This document shows positions 45,606 to 56,859 of a stretch of 64,000 nt of DNA, piece by piece. The first letter of the stretch is position 1. Every line of letters starts with the position of its first letter. The position numbers and the translations under genes were made by a program. The stretch covers positions 2,604,001 through 2,668,000 of the forward strand of contig NC_047073.1 in the NCBI RefSeq assembly GCF_902459465.1, given 5' to 3'. The stretch comes from Asterias rubens. Taxonomy: Eukaryota; Echinodermata; Asteroidea; Forcipulatida; Asteriidae. The notes below the pieces were generated by a model that was not told where the DNA came from, searched no databases, and saw only the letters and a program-made list of their open reading frames with translations.

Positions 45606-45665
45606 AGACTAGAGAGAGTTCTGAAGATTTCAAGGGCCTTTCTTGTAATGTAATCCCAAACAAGT
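45606..45665 (+). other. 5' untranslated part of NHR-Roc gene exon
   Basis: The acceptor TTCTTTTATGCAG opens the exon at 45606. TAA at 45651-45653 is in frame with and 12 bases before ATG 45666, which fixes that ATG as the start. Confidence 0.6.
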
Positions 45666-48600
45666 ATGGTATGGCAATTTCATTCCTCATGCCACGGCAC
45701 AAATATCAGAGTTGGTGCCTCAGGCACGAAAGCTAGCCGCAGTCCAGACACTTACGATAATGGAATTGTATTCAGTGAAACCCCAATCCAAACCGATGAG
45801 ATAATCTCGTTGTTCTTCGAAAAGACAGCGTCTCGATGGACCGGTGTGCCGCGGATTGGATTCACCAACCAAAATCCAGACCAGCGGGATCCAAAGTCAC
45901 TCCCGCAAATTTATACTGAAGAGTTATCGTATAAAGACAAAACATGGGCGATGCCCTTAGCGAAGCAAGGGGATGAAAACATCTTTGTAGATTATGAGTT
46001 TGATCACAATGGTGTCGTTTGTGTGAGGCAGCTGGGCCAAGTTGAGAAGCTCGCTGATTGTAAAGGAGCGGTGGATTTTAAGAAACCTGTGTGGGTCACA
46101 CTGGACTTATGTGGTTGCTACGGTGATGTATTTAACAATGGTAATTTGTTTGTTTGTTTATAAATTTTCACTCAATAGGAGATTTTTGAGCAATGGTGGT
46201 AGCAGACAAAACAGCTCTGAGCGCGCGCACGCGCATATTCAGGATTGCACATGTAGGTCTGACTCTGAGCATGCGCAAGACTGTGAAAAAGCACCGTCTA
46301 AAAGTCTCCCATTATGTTTGAAATCATTGTTTTCGAAGTCATTTAATTTTTAAAATCTTTGACAATTTTCACCAACGAAGTTCTGAAATCATGCATTTCT
46401 GATGTTTAAAAAAAAATCATTACAACCTTAGGATGAGAGAAAAATCAATATTCCTCATTGGGATTTGAACTCGAGACCCCTGACTCAGAGCACTCTCGGA
46501 CACTCTGATTGGCTGCATATTACGCCACAGCACCTCGTTCATAATGTCTCAAAGCGCCTTGAGCGTCACTGAGTGACGGATATGAGCGCCATATAAGACG
46601 CCACTTTTATTATTGTTAATATTATTATTACTGGTACAATGTAACATCACTGTCTGTACATAAAATATTAGGCCTATAAAATAACTAAAGACTAAATTCT
46701 GTTAATAATTTGTATTCAGATACCTGCAGGTACACACCCTACGAAATCGCTGCGCAGGGATCAGATGCCCAGAAGGTGTATCGAACAGCATTAAGGAGTG
46801 GGAGTAAGACGGTGCGACGGACTGAGTTGATGGTGGTCGGCCAAGAAGGGGTTGGAAAGACGAGTCTGATCAAGTTACTCACAGGGCAAAAGTTAGTCTT
46901 GGTGCAAGATGTACTTGTTAAGGTGGTAGCTAGAGGCAGTTTGAATCTTATATTTTAGCAGCGAGTACGGTAACAATTTAATATCCTTCTGAAAAATATT
47001 TTAACAGGTATGATCGGAAGGAAACCAGTACCAAAGGAATGCCTTCATATGCAGCTAAGATTGATAATCCATGGACTTCCTGGCCTATCTGTGCTGGTTA
47101 TAAAGGTATTTGTAAAGCCCGGTTCATAATTCCTGCGAATGCGAAGTGAATGTTGAAGTCAGAAATTCGCAACAAATAATTCGTAGGGGTTAAACTGTGC
47201 TCAACTCACTTGCAAATATTGCTGCGAAAGATGAGAGTAGGTTTGGGTACTTTTTGTATGACACCAAACACACTGTCCTCAGGTTTACATTAACTAACAC
47301 GGTTTGAACATAGTGATGGGTGAAAGCTTTCATTAAAATATTATTTGATAAGGTGCTGTGTTTTTTTTTGAGAAATGATTAACAATGTGTCACAAAAATA
47401 TATTTTTTTCTATTTTAGCATGTACAGCGTATTACTAACCAGTACATTTACTAGTATTTGTACGAGAATCTACTATCAACATCGCTCTGTCATTTTCACT
47501 TTTTTTACTAAAAAACTTCAACATGTAAACTACATTACAAACATCATCATTTACAGTGATTAGGGATTCATGTCATGGCCAAAAAACTGGATCTACAAAA
47601 GGTATCAAAACCTTTTAATGGCTCACAACAATTTCATTTGATTTTTTTCCAGAGATATCTGAAACAAACTCTGACAATGATGCCATCGGACTAAACATCA
47701 AGGAAATATCTGGCCATGATCGATTCTTCTTAGCCAGCCAGGTATGAAGCCATTTTATTTTTATCAATAGAACCTTCTCCTGCAACGGCACAGCCCAGTT
47801 TTTGCCGATCGTTGTTTGAAAACTATGGAAAGCCATAAATGCCATACAGAAACAGAAAGCCACAGTTTGTAACAGTATTACGCAAATTGTCGGGAACAAA
47901 ACAACCAATCATGGAAGGTGTTTTATTTAATTAACCATTTTGCAGAAAATGTTGAGCTTAAGAACACAAGCGTCACGACTAGAACTCGAACCCACACTCA
48001 GCTGATCAGAAACACCAGAGTTTGAATTCAGTGCTCTTAATCGCTCCGTCACGTCACTTCTTGAACTAGGTCCAAACATTTTTTATGCAAGGATCTATAT
48101 CAAAAGACACTAAAGGGTTAGCGTCACCATAGTAGTTTGAAAGTTAATCTGAAGTACTTTTAAAACTATATTAGGTTATTTTAATCACAGCATTCCACGT
48201 TTAATCATATTTTGTTTTTTGTTTTAAATACCATCAGCTCGTCCCCTTGAACGCAGAAATCATCCTGTTGGTTTTCAATCTGATGCATGATTTAGACAAA
48301 CGACCCAATGAATCAGATGAAAAGGTAAGGCTAGTTTGGTAGGATTTGAACATTTGCTTGGTGGAAATGCATAGTAAAGATTTGCGGTAACACCATGTAA
48401 TGACTATCTCTAAATGAGTTGTGGTGGTTCTGAAACGACCCGTTGGTTTCAACTAGACGTTTCGATCAGTATGCTCTGATCATCTTCTGGAGAAAAAGTC
48501 TTGTATTACTGGAATGTTTGTGCAACAATTTTTTTTTTCTTTAACTATTTTCATGCAACTTCGATGACCAGTTGAGCTAAAATTTTCACAGATTTGTAAT

Positions 48601-51600
48601 CTTATGCATAAGATGGGATAAACCAAGTGAGAGTACTGGTCTTTGACAATAACCAAAGGTGTCCAGGGGTCGACTTGGGTTAGGACTATTCCCAGGAGAT
48701 TATAAGTTAGGACAAAGTAACTTGTCCTAACTCGAGATAGGACTATGTCTTAACTCTTTGTGAAATCCAGTGTCCACCCCAGTACAGTAAACAGCTGTTG
48801 TGAATAATTTGTTTTTCAGAGTCCGTATGATGATCTTACCACGTTAGAATTGTTGGATTTCTGGATGCGTACAGTCACAAAGAGCCTGCCCTCAACGCCA
48901 TCAACAGGGAAGAAATCACCCCGGATCATTGTAATCGGTAGCCATAGAAATAGCCTGGGGGAAAATGAGATTGAACGTCAGTCACTTGTGAGTTATAAAC
49001 CAGCTTGAAAACACAATGAGCAAGTTCGAGTGCGCACATTTAGTCAACGTAAATGCGCAGGGACGCACTCACTCGTTAGTCAACCATCGGTACCATGGTA
49101 TTCAACACTCCATTGCCTTCTGCGTTTTCGCTACAGTGTCACTGGTTCCCCTCTGTGCTTTACAAATGTTAGCATGGAACAGGCTGTCAGGACAACTGAA
49201 GAAACCATAGGCTCGTGGCTGGTTCCAAATTGTCGACCGCAGTAGTCAATCAATGGTCAACCAGCCTGGATTTGAGTCAAAATAGTCAACCTTCAGTTAA
49301 CCATGGTACACACTTGAACCTCACAACTCTTTAAACAGTTACAGCTACTAACATATCAAATCTGGAATCACAAACAGCATGTACAAGAGTCCCTTATCGC
49401 GGATGGCCGGACGGACGGACAGACGCCAGACGGAAATTCGTATTATAGGCTCGCACTGCTCTGCAGCTAGCCAAAAATTAAGCATCTTTGACTGAAACAA
49501 AGCTCAAGTGTATGTTTGAAGATCAGGTCCCAATTTCATGGCTTTGTCTACTCTAAGCAAATAATTTGCGCTTACAGGAGCAGGGAATTCCACTCTTATG
49601 CAAACATATTTCACAGGTTACCAGGTAATATTTTGCTTCTGTGCTTGTGTAATCCACGTTACTAGGCATTCTTAACTTACTTGGCACAGATATTTGGCAC
49701 TAGCGCGTAAGCGGAGAACGGTCATCGTAGGCGTAGAGTTCGGCAGTAAGCAGAGCCATGAAATTGGGCCCGGTGCCAGGTCACAAACCCTCCCCCCAGA
49801 AACTCTATTACAAAGCTCTCTGTTCTTTAACAGGTTGAAAAGAAGTTTGCAAGAATCAAGACAGTCGTTAATGAGGCTCCATATCGCCACCATGTTGTAA
49901 CTCGATACTTTGCCGTTGAGAGCAGTGTGGAAGATTTTAATAACACTGAGGTATTATAACAATCATAACTAGTTTTTATATAGCGCATTTCACAATAATT
50001 TCTCACTGCGCTTTACATAAGTGCCCTGGTCATTGGGCCATTAACATTCCGGTGTTCCTGGTTTGATTGACAGCTTATTGCGCCTCAGCACCTTGTAAAC
50101 CATTACTCGGTGCTATAGAGGAATAGGTCTCATACTTTAAAAACTTAGCTCCACAATACCTCGCAGGAAAAATACTGAACGTTTTGATACACCAACCCAG
50201 TACTATTATTATCTTTTACAGATTACAGCACTGAGGCAGTCTGTCTGGGATTTACTGAAGTCGGATCAGCTTGTTGGGCAGGAAATTCCTCTGAAATGGT
50301 TACCGTTTGATGAAGTGCGACATGCCAGTCGGCCAATCCTGTCCCTGGCAGTGGTAAATACTAATAGATAATAATAACTAGTTGGTATATAAGCCCAATT
50401 TATAGTGACTGTATCAATGCGCTTTACAATAGTGCCCAGCAGCTGATTTCACGAAACGCTAGGATTAATCCTATCTGGAGTTAGGACTAGTAACTCGTCT
50501 TAACTTTAGATGTGTTAAATCCGTCCTAGCGTCTCGGATACGGAACTTAACTCGTCCTAAGTTTCTAAGATTAATCCCAAGTAAGGAAGAGTTTGGTGAA
50601 ATCGACGGCTGGTCATTTGGGCCAATAACCATACCTTTAATCTTTCTCAACTCCCTGGGGAGTTTACAGCCCTGGGCTGCCATGATGCTCCAAAGGCTTT
50701 TTCATACAAAATACCAACCTCTACCCTCGCAGGTACCAATTTATACGCCTGGGTGAAGAGAAGTAATCATAGTAAAGTATCTTTCTCAAGGACGCAAGTT
50801 TTACGACCGAGATTTGAACCCACACTCAACGATGATGACTTAACCCCAAGAACTTGAAATTGATGATCTACTAAACCACTCGGCCATGACACCCTATGTG
50901 CTAGAAAAACATTCCAACGAATTAGTTTATTTCACCACTCTTCAAGCTGCCATTATTTAAGAAATTATTTTGTTGATGCCCTGAAGCAAGTCGAAGGGGC
51001 ATAATAGTGATTGCCGTGTCCTTCTGTGTGTGTGTGTGTGCAATTATTGTCCAGGAGATTACTCTAGAAGGACTTGGCAAGTTTATGTATGGATTGGGGG
51101 CTTGGGATCCCCAGAAGCATATTGTTGGAGAGTTTTAAAGGCACTGAGCTCAATTGATAAGTACTCAATTAATGATTAGCATGAAAACAATTTGTTTAAG
51201 CAATAGAGAGCTGTTGATAGTATAAAACATTGTGAGAAACAGGTCCCTCTGAAGTACCGTAGTTTTTGAGAAGGAGGTAATTTCTAACTCAAATATTAAA
51301 AGACGTCAGGCATGAAGCCTTTTATTAGGCATGTGAAAGCAAAGGTGTCTAGTACCTTCAAAAATCAAGTTCAGTATGGATAAAACAAAACAATTTTTTT
51401 TTCAAGCGATAGCTTAGCACACATTCTTGTTTGTTGTTGCAGTTGAGAGCAGCCTCAGGGAATTCGTTCACGGACATGACAGAAGCAGAATTCAAGCTAA
51501 TGCTACAGCTCAATCGAGACCGGGGTCACATTTACTTCCAACCTAACAATGTTGAGACGGCTTTGAGTGGTGTCATTTTTATGGATCTCAATTGGTTGAT

Positions 51601-54600
51601 TGAAGTACTCATGAGATTTGTAGATGTTTCAAAGCCAACGGAACAGGTGAGAATTTTAATTAACTGAGATTGTTATTTGTATTTAAACCCATACACCGAT
51701 GTATTTCACAGATTACCAAGAACATGAGCCAGCCAGCTTGCGCATTCACCATTGATTTGCATTGTTTATGTCATTCATTTTCATACAGTAAGCACCAGAA
51801 GGTTAGCATGTTTTTTTCGTGTGCTTACGGTTAGCAGCGCTATGAAATGGAAACTCAGACAGTAAGCACAAAAGTGGCTGTTAAGCAGCTCTATGAAGTT
51901 AGGCTCTGATTTCTTAACCACTCGGTCAGTGCAAATTGTGTGTTTTGGCAGCATTTAATAATTGCGAACAGATTACTGTTCCGGTTTCTGCCATACACCA
52001 TATAGCATATGGCTTTCAGAGTCCTTTAGCAAGAATTTAAAACTCTAGTTCCGCCCCCAGGCATTCCAGAGATGATGTCTTTACTACTAGACCACAGATG
52101 ATGTATCTTATCTTTTTTAGTCGCCAGCTCTTTTGAAATCTTGGAAGAGATTGACAGAAGAAGGTATAATGGAGGAATGTCTGATTAACCACGTCTTGAG
52201 AGATAAACTCAGTGAGGGGCAAGAAGGGACCACTGACTCCACCCGGGATGCAAAACAAGCTGTCATAGACCTGTTGTGTCACTTAGACATGATGTGTCCA
52301 CAACATCCACAACCAAATCAGGTTAGTAATGCATACACTGATATATTGTGGTGATATGTGGTGATATGTGGTATGCAATAACTGAGACATCGTGGTGATA
52401 TGTGATAAACAGTAACTGAGACATCAGGGTGATATGTGATGTAAAGTTACTGTTCACACTTTGAAAAGTCATATCCTGCAGACAACCTTTTTTTACTATC
52501 CTTCAATTCATACAAGGTGTCAGAAGTTGAAACTCGAAATCAAATTTCTACAAAAATAGAAATGTGTGGACCATTGTGAATCACCAAAACTTCACGCTAA
52601 AAATTTTGTTTTGAATGTGCTGCATGTGAAGTGGGGACTTGTATTTTTGAAGATTGACTGTTCATTCCGTTACTATTTCAGGGAAGAGAAAATGAGAAAC
52701 TGGCGAGGCAGGGAACCAGTGAGCATTCATATTTCACGCATTTACACCTCAGCCCTACTAGATCTAACAAGATGGACACCAATGATCCTTCGTCGTCTCA
52801 TGTCTTCTATATTGACTTCATGCATTTCTTGCCCGGTATGTGACCCACTAGCGTTTAGCCAATAGACCAATCAATAAAGCCACTGCCAGATGTACTGACT
52901 AACCACAGCTGAGACTGCAAACATGAAAAAGCATTCTTACAAACCTAAACACTATTATTTGGCACTGTATACTCAGTGCCTCCCGGGTTCTGCAGGGAAA
53001 AGTATCCACAGGCATTCTATATTCGGGTGGGATTTGAACCCATGGCCCCTGCCATTCCATGACAGTTGTCTTACCACTAAACAATAAAAATAATATTAGC
53101 AGGCATTTATAGGTCGCTCTTACACAGGGTACCACAGCACTTTACCTGTGAAACTATACAATAAGCAAACAAATAAGGGCACTAATAATGGGAAAACAGT
53201 TTTGTCTTTGCAGTCAACCATTGAACAGGAAAGTTTTAAGACGTTTCTTGAAAACTTCAAGGGACTACTGGAAACGAATTTGATGAGAGAGACGGTTCCA
53301 ATAGCAACTGAGCTTTATAGGGGACACAGAGTGAATCCAGTTGGAAACCCAAGACAATTATTCCAGGCAGTTGCTCAAACCTCTTGTGCTTAAACATGTT
53401 AAAACATCAGAAGCATCCTCTTGCACATTCGTTAAAAAGATGAAATTTGGGTTATTTTATTGTTTTATGTTTTATTTGGGATTTCTACGGACATATATAT
53501 TTGTTTATATAGAGATGACATTTTGTTATCCATGCACAAAGCTATACTACAGAAGTTCAAAATTGTTTACTTGTATTTTGTTTTCCATAGAGGGTATTTT
53601 TCGTCGTATTGTGGTGCGAGTTCTTCGATGGACACAGCAAAAGGGAGATGAAGAACCAAGACTAATCCATAAAGGGATAAGTTTCTTCTTCGATGTTGAT
53701 CATGAAGTCCAAATTAAGATGTCATCTCTCAAGATGGCTTACATCAAAGTGAGTTTATTTGATAGGACGTAGGACTAGCCGTCAGTTTGTAATAACTCCT
53801 AAAGAGTCTTAGGACTAATCTTAAAGACTCTGGACACCTTTGGTAATTGTCAAAGACCAGTCTTCTCACTTGGTGTATCTCAACATATGCACAAAATAAC
53901 ACACCTGTGAAAATATGAACTCAATTGGTCGTCAAAGTTGCGAGATAATCATGGAAGAATTTTTTTTCTTGTCACATGAAGTTGTGTGCTTTCAAATGCT
54001 TGATTTCGGGACCTCAAAATCTAATTCTGAGGTCTCGAAATCTAATTCAAATATTTTAATGGAAAATTACTTCTTTCTCAAAAACTTCATTACTTCAGAG
54101 GGAGCCGTTTCTCACAATGATTTATACTATCAACAGCTCTCCATTGCTAGTTACCAAGTAAGTTTTTATGCCAACAATTATTTTGAGTTATTATCAATAG
54201 TGTCCAGTGCCTTTAAGTTAAGACTATCTTTGTGAAGTTGACCCCAAGCGTTTTGTTATGTCAAACCTGCTGGAGGGGCCTAAACACAAAATTTGTCTTG
54301 TTTGTATCAGGTGTGCATTAGAAAACCAGCTGTCGTGAAAACATCCAAGCGACAATCATCACATCAAATTGAAAAAGAATCTGCACCATCAAGTGTCATC
54401 ACACGCAAGGTAGGACAGAGTTTATCAACTGTATATAACCTTGCTGGGCCCAATTTCATAGAGCTGCTAAGCACAACAATTTGCTTAGAATTAAGTTTCT
54501 TCCTTGATAAAAACACTATTAACCAACCATATTTCCTTGTGATTTTCAGGATTAAGCAAACAACAACTGTATACCAGTAACAAGCAATATGTAGCAAAAG

Positions 54601-56604
54601 TAAATTTGGTTTGTAATCCTGTTTTTATCAAGGAAGAAATCTCATGCTAAGCGCATTTTTGTGATTAGCTGCGCTATGAAAGTGAGCCCTGATCAAACGG
54701 ACAGAGATGAGCAGACACAGCACTAATAATTATAATTAAAAAAATAACCAGTTTTTATATAGTGCTTTTCATATTGGACAGCAGTGCTTTCCCAAACAGA
54801 CAACGTCTTTGCAAATAATACAGCAAATGAACAAAATAGAAATTCACAGGAAGCAACCAATGAAAAAGATATTCTTAAAGTGCTTTCTTGAAAATAGGCA
54901 GCGAATTTGAGGTGCGTATGGTGATGGGGAGGTTGTTCCACAGTCCAGGAGCGGCTAAAGAAAAGGATTTATAGGCAGCAGATAGGATAGATTTGCTGAT
55001 TGGTTTATTTTAAGCAGGACGGGTGTTGTCTGATGCTGAGCAAAGAAGAGCTCTAGTCTGACTGTAAAGACTAACTCATGATGCAATTGGAAATAATAAT
55101 AGTAACAATAATAACTGGTTTTTATATAGCACTATATCACACCTGAAGGGCGTCTCAAAGCACTTCCAACATTATTACCCCTGGTCACTGGGCCTTAATT
55201 CATTTCTTAAACCATCTCAGCTCCCTTGGAGTATACAGCCTGTGCAACAATTAATGTACTACTTGGCTAAATCAATTACAATCATCTGGGTGGAGAGAAG
55301 CAATTATAGTGAAGTGTCTTGCTCAGGGACACAAGTGTCACGACCGGGATGCAAAACCAACCCTCTGCTGAACAGAAGCACTAGAGCTTTATTAAAATAA
55401 TTATTGGAAGTTCTCATTTGGTTTCATCCTCCCAAAGGTTAAAGACTTCCTCAGCGATATGTTGAATCCCGAGAAGTGCCCCTGGCTCCACGGCTTCCAT
55501 TTTTGTTTCTGCGTAAAGTGCCCTTGCAATGAAGAGGGCGCTCTTCACTTCCTGTCCATCGACGATTGTCTGGAAAAACAGCGGATACGGTGTCCGAGGC
55601 AACCAGATGTGAGGATTGATCCATCTGGGTTCAAGGAGATGTTTGATGACTCGGATTCTCAGCCTTCTCCCATTTGTGGTAAGTGTACTCATAAAGGCAC
55701 TGGACACTATTGAATATTACTCAAAATAATTTTTGGCATAAAAGTTACTTTTTAACGTGCAATGGAGAGCTGTTGATTGTATAAAACATTGTCATAAACA
55801 GCTCCCTCTGAAGAAACAGAGTTTTTGAGAAAGAGGTATAATTTCTCACTCGAATATTCAAAGACTTAAGGCCTGAAGCCTTTTTTGGGGGTATCTAAAT
55901 GGTGTTTTTTCTTTCATTATTCTCTTGAAACTTTGCTGACTTAATTGAGTCCAATTTTTTTAAAGATTTGATATTTTATGCATATTTTCTGTTGAGATTC
56001 ACTAAATGAGAATACTGGTCTTTGAGAATTATAAATGGTGGCCAGTTCCTGTAAGCTGATCTCTTTGTAAACTGTAGCGATCAATGGTCAATACAAAGTG
56101 TATTATACGTTAAAGAACAATACATTACAGTACAGTACAGTGGGTCACTTGGGGCTGGCCCTGGGTGCATGACGAGAGGGTGAGTGATCGTTCGATTAGC
56201 TCTTGTCAGGGGCTCACCCGTAAGTGAGCACCTCTGGGTCGACCCAGGGAAGCTAATCGAGTGCACCCTTGTAAAGACTGAAAGCACACATTTCATGTTT
56301 TGTTTTAATGTTGTTGTCTGTGCCAGATGATCATGTGATGAGTGAGAAACATCTGAGGCAAGTCGCCAAGAAGCTTGGTCCAGAATGGGAACAAGTAGCT
56401 GTGTTACTCGGCTTCAAGACTGCTGATCTCTATCGCTTTAAGAAAGATAACTATGGAACGGACGGCCAGATCTTCGGCATGTTGGTGGCATGGTCACATC
56501 AGGAAGGGGGAGATTTGAGACAGAAGGCCAAGAACCTTGGAGAGGCTCTGGGGGAGTGTGGACGCAAGGACGTGAAGGAGGAATTGGTCGATCCATATGT
56601 GTGA
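45666..56604 (+). CDS. NHR-Roc-COR-Death protein (ROCO family)
   Basis: Fifteen exons in phase give 890 aa: 45666-46140, 46720-46891, 47008-47105, 47653-47741, 48238-48324, 48820-48987, 49834-49950, 50222-50353, 51443-51646, 52121-52321, 52682-52835, 53591-53748, 54311-54409, 55438-55678, 56327-56604. Residues 4-155 form a Neuralized homology repeat (FHSSCHGTNIRV, NGIVFSETPIQTDE, RIGFTNQNP). Roc runs from about 192, with P-loop GQEGVGKTS (199-207). The switch II position reads EISGHDRFF (266-274) and the G4 position GSHRN (347-351). COR (about 430-700) contains SGVIFMDLNWLIEVL, HVFYIDFMHFLP and EGIFRRIVVRVLRW. A Cys-rich module covers about 719-798. A Death domain (799-890) has LRQVAKKLGPEWEQVAVLLG. 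Roc-COR-Death resembles the DAPK1 C-terminus, but no kinase, ankyrin or LRR segment is present. It is probably an intracellular signalling scaffold. The ligand and partners are unknown. Confidence 0.9.
46440..46625 (-). mobile_element. SINE-like fragment
   Basis: It contains GGGATTTGAACTCGAGACCC (B-box-like complement), GCACCTCGTTCATAATGTCT and AAAGCGCCTTGAGCG, with a (TTA)n tail. It lies in the first coding intron of the NHR-Roc gene. Confidence 0.55.
47222..47618 (+). mobile_element. Family B TTAA MITE
   Basis: It opens AGGTTTGGGTACTTTTTGT and ends TATCAAAACCTT-TTAA (47615-47618). It directly follows a truncated family E element (47117-47221). Confidence 0.6.
47950..48060 (-). mobile_element. 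SINE head fragment
   Basis: Complement of the tRNA-like head: ACTCGAACCCACACTCAGCT, GATCAGAAACACCAGAGTTT and GTGCTCTTAATCGC. Confidence 0.65.
48383..48500 (-). mobile_element. Penelope-like fragment with hammerhead-like motif
   Basis: On the minus strand, AGAAGATGATCAGAGCATAC, then TGATC-GAAAC and GTCTAGTTGAAACC, then CAACTCATTTAGAGATAGTC and GTGTTACCGCAAA. The stem GATCAG/CTGATC is perfect. The distal part matches 35819-35915. Confidence 0.5.
48665..48775. repeat. TTAGGACT-type palindromic repeat
   Basis: Alternating TTAGGACTA and TCCTAACTC motifs in both orientations. Relatives lie at 50450-50605 and 53765-53825. It is probably a small MITE whose arms end TTTGTGAAATC. Confidence 0.55.
50450..50605. 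repeat. TTAGGACT-type palindromic repeat
   Basis: TGATTTCACGAAACGCTAGG on the left and GGTGAAATCGACGG on the right, with GTTAGGACTAGTAACTCG inside. An inverted arrangement within an NHR-Roc intron. Confidence 0.55.
50630..50895 (-). mobile_element. tRNA-derived SINE (minus)
   Basis: AGATTTGAACCCACACTCA (B-box complement) and CTCGGCCATGACACCC (A-box end) close the element on the right. The body has CTCCCTGGGGAGTTTACAG. Confidence 0.7.
51136..51362 (+). mobile_element. Family A MITE, decayed
   Basis: TTTTAAAGGCACTGAGCTCA on the left, GAGAGCTGTTGATAGTATAA inside and GGTGTCTAGTACCTT on the right. Confidence 0.6.
53819..54216 (+). mobile_element. TTAA MITE, family A, full length
   Basis: CTTAA-AGACTCTGGACACC opens it and AATAGTGTCCAGTGCCT-TTAA closes it. 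It lies inside an NHR-Roc intron about 70 bp after exon 12. Confidence 0.8.
55083..55395 (-). mobile_element. tRNA-derived SINE (minus)
   Basis: AATAATAACTGGTTTTTATA, CTGGTCACTGGGCCTTAATT, CAGCTCCCTTGGAGTATACA, GTGTCTTGCTCAGGGACACA and CACGACCGGGATGC, in the order of the other copies. It ends about 40 bp before exon 14. Confidence 0.75.
55694..56056 (+). mobile_element. Family A MITE
   Basis: ATAAAGGCACTGGACACTATT starts 16 bases after the exon 14 donor (55678). The right end decays to GTGGCCAGTTCCTGTAA. Confidence 0.7.
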
Positions 56605-56636
56605 ATATAAAGCAGTTTTAAAGGGTTTAAAGGGTA

Positions 56637-56642
56637 AATAAA
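56637..56642 (+). terminator. Poly(A) signal of the NHR-Roc gene
   Basis: AATAAA lies 33 bases after the stop codon. A family B MITE fragment (56690-56854) follows directly. Confidence 0.6.
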
Positions 56643-56689
56643 GCAACTGTAACAACACATGGTCCTTGGGTGATACTCTTTTGTTTCTC

Positions 56690-56854
56690 ACTTTGTGAAT
56701 ACGAACATTGCTCTGTGATTTTCACGTTTTTTTTTTACTAAGAAGCTGAAACTTCTTCAGGTAAATTATAATACATACATCTTCATTCACAGTGAGTGGG
56801 GAATCATGTCATGCCGAAAAAAATTGATATACAAAAGTTATCAAAACCCTTTAA
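56690..56854 (+). mobile_element. Family B MITE, right half
   Basis: CATTGCTCTGTGATTTTCAC, GAAGCTGAAACTTCTTCAGG and AAGTTATCAAAACCCT-TTAA. Confidence 0.6.
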
Positions 56855-56859
56855 AGGGA

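Noticed and set aside
53212-53393. ORF starting STIEQESFKTFLENF after TTTGCAG, between NHR-Roc exons 11 and 12
   Set aside because: It enters in the wrong phase (a stop follows at once from exon 11) and has no usable donor. Exon 11 joins 53591 directly and gives the expected COR sequence FLPEGIFRRIV.
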